Below, piece by piece: positions 35,063-42,975 of a stretch of 64,000 nucleotides of DNA. The stretch is taken from positions 573,451 to 637,450 of the forward strand of contig CAXXKO010000029.1 in assembly GCA_963666705.2 (NCBI GenBank), written 5' to 3'. This DNA is from G963666705 sp963666705. GTDB lineage: Bacteria; Pseudomonadota; Alphaproteobacteria; CADEGL01. Below the pieces are notes generated by a model that made no database searches, had not been told where the DNA came from, and worked only from the letters and a program-made list of their open reading frames with translations. Every line of letters begins with the position of its first letter. Within the stretch, counting starts at the first letter, position 1. The translations under genes were made by a program, and so were the position numbers.

Positions 35063-36704
35063 CCCCCATTTCCCAAGTGAACTCGATATTCCATGCCCCG
35101 TGATGGGAATTCTGCTATAAGAATCAATATGTTGATGCATTGATGGAGCAGCAGGTATGGGACACCCGATGGGTGAATCGAAACGGGACAGTTTACGGGT
35201 CGATTTTGACCGTCGCTTGAAGCTTGAATTCCATGGTTCCAAGATTATTTCTGACGCCGGGTTGCTCGCCTACCGGGAGCTTGACGATGCCCTCGGCCTG
35301 ACTGAGATGGCCGAGGGTGTTTTCCAGGATAGCCGTACCGGCAAGAACGGATGGCACGGCAAGACGGGTCAGTTTCGCCAGTCCGTTTTCGGGCGCCTTG
35401 GCGGCTATGACGATGTGAACGACGCCGACCGTCTGGGACGCGATCCCGCCATGCGCTGGATTGTTGGCGGCAAGGCCATCGAAAGACAGGCCGCTTCCAC
35501 CAGCCAGATGGGACGCTTCGAGACGGAGCTATTGGCCACCGACGAGAACGTTGAAGCCTTGGTCGACATGAACGGGGTGTGGATCGACAAGGTTCATGAC
35601 CGCCATCCGCCGAAGATGATCATTCTCGACATGGACAGCAGCGTCAGCCCGACCCATGGCGAACAAGAGGGAACAGCGTACAATGGTCACTTCGGCTGTA
35701 CCTGCTACCATCCGCTATTCCTGTTCAACCAGTTCGGCGACTTGGAGAGATGTTCCCTGCGCCCCGGTAATGTTCACAGTGCCGACGGATGGCGGAATGT
35801 TCTGGAGCCGGTGGTGATGCGCTATAAGGAAAGGAAGGTGCGGCTGTATTTTCGTGGCGATGCCGCCTTCGCCTCACCGGAGATATACGAATATCTCGAA
35901 GCCGAGGGATTACTCTACGTCATCCGCCTCAAAGCGAACGCGATTCTCCAGCGGAACATTGCCCATCTGCTTACGCGACCTGTCGGTCGCCCGCCCGACC
36001 ATGTTCGCCGTTTCCACGCCAGCTTCAGCTATCAGGCCGGATCGTGGAACAAGAAGCGCCGTGTCGTGGCCAAAGTGGAGTGGCACCCCGGCGAGCTGGT
36101 TCCTCGCGTCGGTTTCATCGTCACTAATCTGTCGCGCCCTACCAAGCGGGTGGTGGCGTTCTATAATCACCGTGGCACGGCGGAGCAGCACATCAAGGAA
36201 GGCAAGAACGCCATCAACTGGACCCGTCTGTCATGTCGCAAGTTCCGCAACAATGCCGTTCGGCTCCAGCTTCACGCCCTGGCCTACAATCTGGGCAACT
36301 TCATGAGGACACTGGCTTTGCCGAAGGAGGTGGAGCACTGGTCGATGACGACGTTGCGCGACAAGCTGGTGAAGATCGGGGCCAAGGTTGTCCGACATGG
36401 CCGCTACGTTACGTTCCAATTGGCTGAGGTGGCGGTGCCGAGGGACCTGTTCCGGAAAATCCTGAGCTTGATTGATGATCTGCGACGAAGACCCGCTCCG
36501 GCGTAGGCCGAGGGAATCGACGGCGAGGAGAAAGCGACAGGAGAGGTGTGTCTGGATGGCGAGAAAAATGACCGAGTGGCCTTCCAAGCGCGGGCCGATT
36601 ACCAAAATCATGCCATCGGATGGCTGCATAGGGGATACAGTTCCCTTGGCGGTGGGAAAGTGGTACGATTTCCACGAATTTGGATGGTATATGGGGAATG
36701 TCGG
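35063..36704 (+). mobile_element. IS1380-family insertion sequence, copy 1 (1642 bp)
   Basis: The same 1.64-kb sequence recurs inverted at 57762-59403. The ends read CCCCCATTTCCCA and, inverted, CCGACATTCCCCA. CTCAA stands on both sides (35058-35062 and 36705-36709), consistent with a short target duplication. The right end lies about 50 bp before the M24 gene start. Confidence 0.85.
35157..36506 (+). CDS. IS1380-family transposase, copy 1
   Basis: The 449-residue DDE transposase has the first Asp in MIILDMDSSVSPTHGEQEG, the second in LYFRGDAAFASPEIYEYLE, and the Glu in NHRGTAEQHIKEGKNAINW. It is intact. It differs from the second copy at one residue near the N-terminus (GSKIISDAG versus GSKITSDAG). 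This indicates recent movement or sequence exchange between the two loci, which are in inverse orientation. Confidence 0.93.
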   Translation: MGHPMGESKRDSLRVDFDRRLKLEFHGSKIISDAGLLAYRELDDALGLTEMAEGVFQDSRTGKNGWHGKTGQFRQSVFGRLGGYDDVNDADRLGRDPAMRWIVGGKAIERQAASTSQMGRFETELLATDENVEALVDMNGVWIDKVHDRHPPKMIILDMDSSVSPTHGEQEGTAYNGHFGCTCYHPLFLFNQFGDLERCSLRPGNVHSADGWRNVLEPVVMRYKERKVRLYFRGDAAFASPEIYEYLEAEGLLYVIRLKANAILQRNIAHLLTRPVGRPPDHVRRFHASFSYQAGSWNKKRRVVAKVEWHPGELVPRVGFIVTNLSRPTKRVVAFYNHRGTAEQHIKEGKNAINWTRLSCRKFRNNAVRLQLHALAYNLGNFMRTLALPKEVEHWSMTTLRDKLVKIGAKVVRHGRYVTFQLAEVAVPRDLFRKILSLIDDLRRRPAPA

Positions 36705-36756
36705 CTCAAATCATCTGACGACGGACAGTACGGCTCACGGAGAAGGAATCAAGACG

Positions 36757-37929
36757 ATGCGACCGTTTACATCATCCGAATATCGAGAGCGAATCGCGAG
36801 GACCAAGAAGCGCATGGAGGAGGCCGGGATCGAGGTTTTGCTAGTGACGAACCCATGCAACATGAACTACTTGTCCGGGTATGATGGCTGGTCGTTCTAC
36901 GTGCATCAAATGGTTGTTCTTGCTCACGACGCAGACGAGCCGATCTGGATCGGCCGTCGCGTAGACCTCAACGGCGCGAAAGCGACGGCGTTCATACGGG
37001 AAGAGAATATCCGGGCCTATGCGGAGGAATACGTCCATACGGAGGGCAAGCACGCGATGGATTTCATGGCGGACGTCCTGAAGGAGAAAGGTTGGGACAA
37101 GCGCCGGCTGGGCGTGGAGATGGATAGCTACTATTTCACGGCGCGCGCGTACGAGCGGCTCCAGAGCAACCTTCCCAACGCGAACTTCATGGACGCCGAC
37201 CGGTTGGTGAACTGGGTTCGCATCGTCAAGTCTCCTCAGGAGATCGATTACATGCGCCAAGCCGGCAAGATCGTCCAACACGCCATGGAGGTCGGGATCG
37301 ACGCGATCGCGCCGGGCGTGCGCGAGTGCGAGGTGGCGGCGAAGATCGTCGCCGCCGAGATCGATGGCGTCGATGGGATCGACGGCGATTACCCCGCCGT
37401 GTTCCCGCAGATGCCGACCGGCGAATACATCACCACGTCACACATCCCGTGGACCCACGGCACTTACGAGCACGGGCAGGAGACCAACCTGGAGCTGGGG
37501 GCGTGTCGGTTCCGTTACCACGCGGCGCTCGCGCGCACAGTATTCCTCGGTCAACCCCCGGCCAAGCTGACGAAGCTGGCCGACGTGACGATCGAAGGAA
37601 TGAACGCCGCGATCGACGCGGTGAAGCCGGGCGTGACGTGTCACGATGTGCATGCGGCCTGGCAGCGGACCATCGCCAGGGCGGGCTTCGAGAAAGAGAC
37701 CCGAATCGGCTACACCATCGGGCTGGGCTACCCGCCCAACTGGGGCGAGATATCGGCGAGCTTCGCACCGGGCGACAGGACCGTCCTGAAGCCGAACATG
37801 ACCTTTCACATGGTGTTCGGCATGTGGATGGACGATTACGGCTTCATTCCGAGCGAGACGGTGCGGGTGACCGAGAGCGGGGCAGAGACGATGTCCAACT
37901 TGGCGCGACAGCTCTTCGTGAAGCAATGA
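36757..37929 (+). CDS. doeA: M24-family hydrolase, ectoine hydrolase (DoeA/EutD)-like
   Basis: The protein has 390 residues; the start is ATG 36757, behind GGAGAAGGA. The creatinase/aminopeptidase-P fold is evident. The N-terminal domain has NPCNMNYLSGYDGWSFYVHQ and GVEMDSYYFTARAYE. The pita-bread domain begins KSPQEIDYMRQAGKIV, and ends GYTIGLGYPPNWGE and FHMVFGMWMDDYG. Recalled ectoine hydrolases share the NYLxGYDGWSFY and RIGYxIGLGYPPxWGE segments, which suggests ring opening of ectoine to N-acetyl-diaminobutyrate. Sister M24 amidases such as creatinase are alternatives. Other doe/eut genes are absent. It is cargo of the 7.24-kb transposon, adjacent to IS1380. Confidence 0.65.
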   Translation: MRPFTSSEYRERIARTKKRMEEAGIEVLLVTNPCNMNYLSGYDGWSFYVHQMVVLAHDADEPIWIGRRVDLNGAKATAFIREENIRAYAEEYVHTEGKHAMDFMADVLKEKGWDKRRLGVEMDSYYFTARAYERLQSNLPNANFMDADRLVNWVRIVKSPQEIDYMRQAGKIVQHAMEVGIDAIAPGVRECEVAAKIVAAEIDGVDGIDGDYPAVFPQMPTGEYITTSHIPWTHGTYEHGQETNLELGACRFRYHAALARTVFLGQPPAKLTKLADVTIEGMNAAIDAVKPGVTCHDVHAAWQRTIARAGFEKETRIGYTIGLGYPPNWGEISASFAPGDRTVLKPNMTFHMVFGMWMDDYGFIPSETVRVTESGAETMSNLARQLFVKQ

Positions 37930-38005
37930 CCTCGCATTTGCGGCTACCGGCAGCCGCGCTCGCATCCGATTGGCGCCCCGGTTCTTGGACGGCACCGTGA
38001 ACGCG

Positions 38006-39094
38006 ATGGAAGCGCAGGCGTGTTTTTCCGGAACCTATCCGGAGGCCAGGCGGAAGTTTCTCGACGCCTGCGCCGCCGCAAGCCTCTCGCCGAAAAGCTT
38101 CAGGAGCCCGGTCGCGGGGCCGCGGGGAGAGGCTCTATTCACGGACGTGGTGCGGGCCGGCGACGCCGCGGCCGATCGCTTGTTCATTGCGCTATGCGGG
38201 ACTCACGGCATCGAAGGCTTTTGCGGCTCGGGCTGCCTTGTCGGCTATCTCCGGGCCGGACTCCATCGCGAGCTGCCTCCGCGGACGGCCATGGTCCTGG
38301 TCCACGCCATCAACCCGTACGGCTTTGCACACGAGCGCCGCGTTACCGAGGGCAATGTCGACCTAAACCGGAACTTCGTCGCCCACGACGGTTCTTACCC
38401 GGAGAACCCAGCCTATAAGGAACTGCACCCGCACCTCGTGCCGGCGGAGTGGGAGGGCCCCGCCAAGGCTACCGCCGACGAGGTGATCCGGACCTTCATC
38501 GCCGAGCGGGGCTCGGCCGCTTACTTGGCCGCGCTGCAGCCGGGCCAGTACGGCCACCCGGACGGCCTATTTTATGGCGGCCGGACTCCGACGTGGCCCA
38601 ACCGGACGTGGCTGGAAATTATTGCGACCCATTGTGTCGCCGCGCGCCGGGTCGCCTGCATCGACTTCCACACCGGGCTTGGTCCACGCGGGTACGGTGA
38701 GCTGATCTACGCGGGCTCGCCCGAGGCCCCCGCCTACCGCCGCGCGCGCGCATGGTACGGTGACGGGGTAACCTGCCCGGCCGCCGGCAACTCGGTGTCG
38801 GCGGTCGTCCAAGGGACCACGAGGGATGCCCTCGAGAGCGCCGCTCGCGCGCGCGAGGTCACAGCGCTCGCCCTGGAATACGGTACGCTTCCGGTCGAGG
38901 AGGTGCTGGAGGCACTGCGGGCCGACAACTGGTTGCACCTTCGCGGTAACGTCAATTCGGCGCTGGGGCAGCGGATCAAGGCGCAAATGCGCGCCGCCTT
39001 TTACGGCGAGGACCGGGCCTGGAAGACCGATATCTGGGACAGAGCTATTGACGTACTGCGCAAAGCGCTTGCTGGGCTGTTGACGGCAGCATGA
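38006..39094 (+). CDS. DUF2817 / M14 carboxypeptidase-like protein
   Basis: The protein has about 362 residues. The start at ATG 38006 is tentative; a GTG at 37997 also fits. Candidate zinc ligands are the His and Glu of CGTHGIEGFCGSG (about residue 68) and the His of CIDFHTGLGPRGYGE (about 222). NLNRNF-type EGNVDLNRNFVAHDG (about 117) is the substrate-carboxylate-binding Asn-Arg pair of M14-like enzymes. ALEYGTLPVEEV near 293 may hold the catalytic acid. The family is a putative zinc amidohydrolase or carboxypeptidase. It lies 76 bp after the M24 gene. Sequential hydrolysis of an N-acyl amino acid is one idea, not shown. Confidence 0.68.
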   Translation: MEAQACFSGTYPEARRKFLDACAAASLSPKSFRSPVAGPRGEALFTDVVRAGDAAADRLFIALCGTHGIEGFCGSGCLVGYLRAGLHRELPPRTAMVLVHAINPYGFAHERRVTEGNVDLNRNFVAHDGSYPENPAYKELHPHLVPAEWEGPAKATADEVIRTFIAERGSAAYLAALQPGQYGHPDGLFYGGRTPTWPNRTWLEIIATHCVAARRVACIDFHTGLGPRGYGELIYAGSPEAPAYRRARAWYGDGVTCPAAGNSVSAVVQGTTRDALESAARAREVTALALEYGTLPVEEVLEALRADNWLHLRGNVNSALGQRIKAQMRAAFYGEDRAWKTDIWDRAIDVLRKALAGLLTAA

Positions 39095-39105
39095 CAAATT
39101 GGCGG

Positions 39106-39253
39106 CAAGCCGATCCGGTGTAGCGCTGCGCCAAGCTGATCGGGCAACCTGATGCAGGTTCAGTTCGTGCTGCGCATAAAAGCTCTCGATCCGCAGGTGC
39201 CACGGCGCGGCTGTCTCAAACCACTTCAAGACGGCGTTGGTCACCGTCGCCAT
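39106..39253 (-). pseudogene. N-terminal gene fragment, possibly 2OG-Fe(II) oxygenase-like
   Basis: From ATG 39253 the frame reads MATVTNAVLKWFETAAPWHL then RIESFYAQHELNLHQV before losing character. The PWHLRIESFYxQ segment resembles, from memory, the start of a 2OG-Fe(II) oxygenase group; this is weak. It is truncated and lies back-to-back with another gene fragment at the transposon's right end. Confidence 0.3.
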
Positions 39254-39257
39254 CGCT

Positions 39258-39392
39258 CAAGATCACCCTCCCTCCGAGCAATTGCTGGAACGTATCTCTG
39301 CTAAGTTGACCCCCGAGGAGATCGCCGAGGCCGAGCGGCGGGCGCGGGAGTGGGGGCCGGGGGACTGCGACGGGGTGGCGGTCGAGGGGTAG
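39258..39392 (+). pseudogene. C-terminal fragment of a TPR/Sel1-like repeat protein
   Basis: The frame reads QLLERISAKLTPEEIAEAER then RAREWGPGDCDGVAVEG and a TAG at 39390. The xLTPEEIAEAxRxAREW pattern is the usual C-terminus of Sel1-repeat proteins. No upstream repeats remain. Confidence 0.4.
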
Positions 39393-39466
39393 GCTCGGCA
39401 ATGGCCGGGTTCTCCAACTTCCGTTCTTGGCTAATTGCCGCCGTAAAAGGCACGTGTGCGGCAACC

Positions 39467-39505
39467 CTAAATGTAGTGGGTGTCTGCATTAACCGGATAG
39501 GCACG
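39467..39505 (-). repeat. Right terminal inverted repeat of the 7.24-kb transposon
   Basis: On the minus strand it begins CGTGCCTATCCGGTTAATGC and pairs with 32270-32308. CTTGACTC follows immediately at 39506-39513. Confidence 0.9.
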
Positions 39506-39694
39506 CTTGACTCATCGCCGTCTGGCAAGCGCGACCGCGCGCCCGAGCTTATGCGAGGCCAGCCTTAGCGGCGCTTGAGCGAAAGAAGTGCCTTAGCGGC
39601 GCTCGAGCGATATTAAGAAGCCAAGGCCGCGGATGCGGCCGCGTGGCGCTTGAGGGATCATATGATCGGTCTCCCTTAAGGCCGGTCGGTATGA
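39506..39694. repeat. Interspersed ~200-bp repeat, copy 2 (split by the transposon)
   Basis: It is the inverse counterpart of 6055-6258, starting with the palindrome right arm CTCATCGCCGTCTGG and ending GGCCGGTCGGTATGA. Together with 32247-32261 it forms one complete unit downstream of oxidase gene E. Confidence 0.8.
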
Positions 39695-39703
39695 GGCGCT
39701 TGG

Positions 39704-40165
39704 TCAGGCCAATGCCGATTCAAGGCAACCGAGCGAGCTTGTCCAGCCCTTCTCGTGCAGGTCGCGGGCGTTTTCGCTCGGCAGGAGGTCGTGGGTGAGG
39801 GTCAGCTCCGTGCCGCCTTCCACCGGGCGAAATTCCACCGTGACCAAGGTCTCGACGCCCTCCATGTCGCCTTGATCCCAAATCCAGGTGAAAACCAGCC
39901 GCTCGGGCGCCGACACCTCGCGATAGGTGCCGCCGACACAGTGGTCGTTGCCCTCGGCGGAGTGGATACAGGTGTGCCAGCGCCCGCCGGCGCGCGCGTC
40001 CATCTCCTGGACGGACGCGGTACAGCCCTCGGGGCCCCACCACTTCATGAGCGCCGCCGGCTCGGTCCAGGCCCGAAACACGGCCTCGGGGCTCGCCGCG
40101 AGGCGGCGCGTGATGCGCAAGACGGTGTCAGCCGCCGCGCCTTGGTTCGATTGTGCCATCGCCAT
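39704..40165 (-). CDS. AHSA1/SRPBCC-domain protein
   Basis: The 153-residue START-like (SRPBCC) protein begins at ATG 40165 (MAMAQSNQG). RITRRLAASPEAVFRAWTEP, LMKWWGPEGC, GGRWHTCIHS and LTHDLLPSENARDLHEKGW mark the AHSA1 fold with its hydrophobic cavity. The gene overlaps the ArsR regulator gene by 38 bp, the standard arrangement for ArsR-AHSA1 pairs. The pair probably responds to and binds the same unknown small ligand. Confidence 0.86.
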   Translation of the reverse strand: MAMAQSNQGAAADTVLRITRRLAASPEAVFRAWTEPAALMKWWGPEGCTASVQEMDARAGGRWHTCIHSAEGNDHCVGGTYREVSAPERLVFTWIWDQGDMEGVETLVTVEFRPVEGGTELTLTHDLLPSENARDLHEKGWTSSLGCLESALA

Positions 40166-40505
40166 CGCTCGTCGTCTCCTTCTCGGCTTGTTCCTCGAGA
40201 TATTTGGCCAGCGAGTCGAGCCCTTGTTCCCAGAAGGGGCGGTAGACCTCGATCCAATCCATCGCCCGCCTGAGCCCCTTGGGGTCGATTCGGCAAAGCC
40301 GCCACTGGGCATCCACCTGCCGCCGGATCAGCGATGCCCGCTCCAGCACCTTCAGGTGCCGGGAGATGGCGGGCAGGGAAATCTCGAACGGCGCGGCCAA
40401 ATCGCCGACCGAGGCTTCGCCTTCGGCGAGCCGCCCGAGGATCGCCCGCCTTGTCGGGTCGGCCAGCGCCGCGAATGTCCGGCTCAGGGGATCCAGCGTT
40501 CTCAT
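40128..40505 (-). CDS. ArsR-family transcriptional regulator
   Basis: The 125-residue winged-helix repressor starts at ATG 40505. FAALADPTRRAILGRLAEGE and ISLPAISRHLKVLERASLIR (recognition helix) are typical, followed by WRLCRIDPKGLRRAMDWIE and a C-terminal helix. It lacks the CxCxxC metal site of true ArsR, so it belongs to the SdpR-like group that partners AHSA1 proteins. It is first in a two-gene operon with the overlapping AHSA1 gene and is probably autoregulated. Confidence 0.88.
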   Translation of the reverse strand: MRTLDPLSRTFAALADPTRRAILGRLAEGEASVGDLAAPFEISLPAISRHLKVLERASLIRRQVDAQWRLCRIDPKGLRRAMDWIEVYRPFWEQGLDSLAKYLEEQAEKETTSDGDGTIEPRRGG

Positions 40506-40560
40506 TTTCGTCTTTTGTTATTTAACTAATATATAAAATACAAATCGCCTCGCGTGCGGT
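40506..40560 (-). promoter_or_regulatory. AT-rich promoter/operator candidate for the arsR-AHSA1 operon
   Basis: This is a short island of very low GC in a GC-rich region. On the minus strand it contains TATTTTATATATTAGTTAAA with a TATATT -10-like hexamer, about 25 bp before the arsR start. The TATTT...AAATA symmetry could be an operator. Assignment is by composition and position only. Confidence 0.4.
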
Positions 40561-40643
40561 CAAGCAATTCGTGGTGTGCGACGCTCGCCGGGGAGCTGAC
40601 CTATAATCAGGCCGACTGATCGATTGGAGAGGGGGAGGAAGGC

Positions 40644-41589
40644 ATGGCGGACCGAATTGGATTCATCGGCCTCGGGCGCATGGGCCGGCCCATGGCCATG
40701 AGCCTCGCGCGGAACCAGATGTCGCCGGTGATGCACGACCTGGTGCCTGGGGCCATGGAGGCGGTCGCCGGTGATGCACGACCTGGTGCCTGGGGCCATG
40801 GAGGCGGTGGTCGCCCTCGGCGGCCGGGCGGTGGGCGACGCGGCCGAGGTCGCGCGGGCCGCCGATATCGTCGTCACCATGCTGCCCGGCCCGGCGGAGG
40901 TCGAGGCGGTGGTGCTGGGGCCGGACGGGGTGCTCGCCAACCTCCAGGCGGGCGCCCTCGTCATGGACATGTCCACCGTTCTGCCCGAGACCACGGACGC
41001 GCTGGCCGCGGCCGTCGCGGCCCGAGGCGTCGGGTTCGTCGACGCGCCGGTGGGGCGCCTCGCGAGCCATGCGGACAGGGGGGAGAGCCTCTTCATGGTG
41101 GGTGCGACGGAGGAAGGCTTCGCCCGTGTCCTGCCGCTGCTCGAAGCCATGGGGTCGACCATCCACCATTGCGGGCCGCCGGGGGCGGGCACGCGCACCA
41201 AGCTCATCAACAATTTCCTCGCCATCGTCTCGTGTCAGATGAACGCCGAGGCCCTGACCCTCGCGCGCCGCTTCGGCCTCGGCCTGGAGAAGACACTCGA
41301 CGTGGTCCACGGCACCACGGCGACGAACGGCCAGCTCAAGCTCAATTACGCGACCAAGGTTCTCATGGGTGATATCGAGCCCGGCTTCACCGTCGATCTC
41401 GCGCACAAGGACCTGTCGCTGATCGTCGAATCGGCGAACCGCGTCAAGGTGCCGCTGCCCATCGCCGCCGCCGCGCGAGAGAGCCTGAGCCAGGCCCGCG
41501 CGACCCCCTACCACGCCAAGGACTTCTCCGCGCTGCTCGACTTCTGGTGCGAGCGTGCGGGCGTCGAGAAGGTCAGGCTCGAAGGCTGA
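40644..41589 (+). pseudogene. 3-hydroxyisobutyrate-dehydrogenase-like reductase, broken by a 43-bp tandem duplication
   Basis: The start ATG 40644 gives MADRIGFIGLGRMGRPMAMS, the Rossmann motif of beta-hydroxyacid dehydrogenases. A perfect 43-bp tandem duplication (40722-40764, 40765-40807) follows. Since 43 is not a multiple of three, the frame shifts. Removing one unit restores MSPVMHDLVPGAMEAVVALGG and the rest of the protein: VDAPVGRLASHADRGESL (substrate motif), GTRTKLINNFLAIVSCQM (catalytic Lys) and DLAHKDLSLIVESANR. The family includes tartronate-semialdehyde and sulfolactaldehyde reductases. As sequenced it is non-functional unless translation restarts at 40771. Confidence 0.85.
40722..40807. 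repeat. Perfect 43-bp tandem duplication
   Basis: The units 40722-40764 and 40765-40807 each begin TCGCCGGTGATGCACGACCT and end CCATGGAGGCGG. They are identical, so the event is recent or an assembly artefact. It disrupts the reductase gene. Confidence 0.92.
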
Positions 41590-41679
41590 CGCACGGTGCA
41601 CACCGTCGCCAGCCCGGGCCGGCCGCGACCTGGGCCGCCCGCAACGGGGCCGGCCCGGGTCGCGGCGCTCGCCTCCCGC

Positions 41680-42678
41680 TCAGCCCGACTTGGCGCGCGA
41701 TGCCAGCCGGCGGTCTTGGGCCGCCGCCAGGCGCTCCATCTTGCGCAGGTCGGCGGGGTCGAGGCCGACCGCCGTATCGACCCATAGGTCGGTCACGGCC
41801 CGCAACTCCTCGAGCTCGACTGGCGAGACCACCCGGCGCGCGCGGTAGACGGCCTGGCGGGCGCCGAAGCCGCGGTCGTGGCGCTCGATGAAATCGTAGA
41901 CCGCCTCTTGGCCGGCCCCGTCATCGGCCACCATCTCGACGAGCCCAATCTCGTAGAGCTCCTCGGCACTGTAGATGCGCCCACTCAGGATCATGCTCTC
42001 GGCCTGGACGGCACCCACCTTGCGCGACAGGAAGCTGTAGGCGCCCATGCCCGGGAACAAGTTGAACAGGATCTCGGGCAGGCCGAACTTGGCGCTCCTC
42101 TCGGCGATGATGACATCGTCGGCGAGGGCGCATTCGAACCCGCCGCCGAGCGCGTCGCCCTGGACCAGGGAGATGCTGATGGCCGGCAGGTTCAGGTTGG
42201 TGGCGCGGCGATACTGTGGCTCGACGCAGGCGTAGGCGTAACGCCTGAGCCCCTCGCGATCCTTTTGCCGGATGAGCTCCGCGAACAGCGGCAGATCGCC
42301 GCCCAAGTTGAAGATGCCAGGGATGCGTGACGCGAACACGGTATAACGGACCGGGAAGTCCGCCGGGTCGGGGCATGCGGCGAACGCGTCCGTGACCCGC
42401 CTCTGGGCCGCCGCGATATCGTCGAGCATGCCGACGGTGAAGCTCGGCCTCCCGACAGGCTTCATGTATTGCCAGAGAACCCTGGCCGGCATGTCGCAGA
42501 CCAGCTCGAACTCCCCGAAGTCCGCGTCGAGCGATTCCCAGGGACTGGCATCCGAGATTGAGTCGATGGTCCGCGCGGCATCGATCGGCCTCGCGGACGG
42601 GAAGGGATGCCGCCGAGGTCCCGCGGCCTCCTGCCTCGTATCGAACAGCGCGACGGCGCCCTTGTCTGACCGTCCCAT
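41680..42678 (-). CDS. rpfF: RpfF-like DSF synthase (crotonase family)
   Basis: The protein has 332 residues from ATG 42678, with GGAGGAAG upstream. RpfF makes diffusible signal factors (cis-2-enoic acids) from acyl-ACP by combined hydratase and thioesterase activity. Visible markers are SRIPGIFNLGGDLPLFAELI (about 120-140), ISISLVQGDALGGGFECAL (about 170, first catalytic Glu), FGLPEILFNLFPGMGAYSFL (about 195, second Glu) and the C-terminal ERHDRGFGARQAVYRARR. The long N-terminus and NLGGDL separate it from ordinary enoyl-CoA hydratases. No rpfC or rpfG is visible. It is divergent from a DivK-like receiver gene across about 300 bp. Confidence 0.8.
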   Translation of the reverse strand: MGRSDKGAVALFDTRQEAAGPRRHPFPSARPIDAARTIDSISDASPWESLDADFGEFELVCDMPARVLWQYMKPVGRPSFTVGMLDDIAAAQRRVTDAFAACPDPADFPVRYTVFASRIPGIFNLGGDLPLFAELIRQKDREGLRRYAYACVEPQYRRATNLNLPAISISLVQGDALGGGFECALADDVIIAERSAKFGLPEILFNLFPGMGAYSFLSRKVGAVQAESMILSGRIYSAEELYEIGLVEMVADDGAGQEAVYDFIERHDRGFGARQAVYRARRVVSPVELEELRAVTDLWVDTAVGLDPADLRKMERLAAAQDRRLASRAKSG

Positions 42679-42975
42679 ATCTTCCTCCCATTGACAGCGC
42701 AAATGGCGGAACGAGCCGCCATCGTCAGAATGCGTGCCCCCGCGCGTGAGCGCAAGGCGATGTGCGGCGGAGCGGATCCGGGCCGCCCCGGCCCGTGCCC
42801 GTCGGTTGCATCGGAAATTTGTCGCTATCCATGGCCGGATTCAGGGTGCGAAACCGCCTGGCTCGGCGATCGCGTGGCCTTCGAATCACGAATTGACGGC
42901 GGCCGGCCCGCGCGGGACACTGCGGCCGCGCGGGCGATAACCACAATTCAGTCAGTAGAGTAGCCGGAACCGGAT
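42679..42975. promoter_or_regulatory. Divergent promoter region between rpfF-like and divK-like genes
   Basis: A 297-bp stretch with no gene. It must hold both start regions; no clear hexamers or CtrA-like TTAA-N7-TTAA site was recognised. Confidence 0.35.

Larger units (their letters stand above)
32270..39505. mobile_element. 7.24-kb IS1595-ended transposon carrying cargo genes
   Basis: The 39-bp terminal inverted repeats (32270-32308 and 39467-39505) match at about 36 positions and begin CGTGCCTATCCGGTTAA. The flanks are an 8-bp direct duplication, CTTGACTC, the size typical of the IS1595 family. Inside are an autonomous IS1595 copy with related ends, an NHLP RiPP precursor, fragments of a reverse transcriptase and an IS3 transposase, an IS1380 copy, an M24 ectoine-hydrolase-like gene, a DUF2817 gene, and two terminal gene fragments. 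Apart from the nested IS1595 no transposase for the outer ends was seen. The unit may therefore be mobilised in trans by that transposase or be a decayed composite. Confidence 0.82.

Noticed and set aside
36757..39094. Complete ectoine-degradation cluster
   Set aside because: Only a DoeA-like gene is present; DoeB, DoeC/D and transporter genes are absent.
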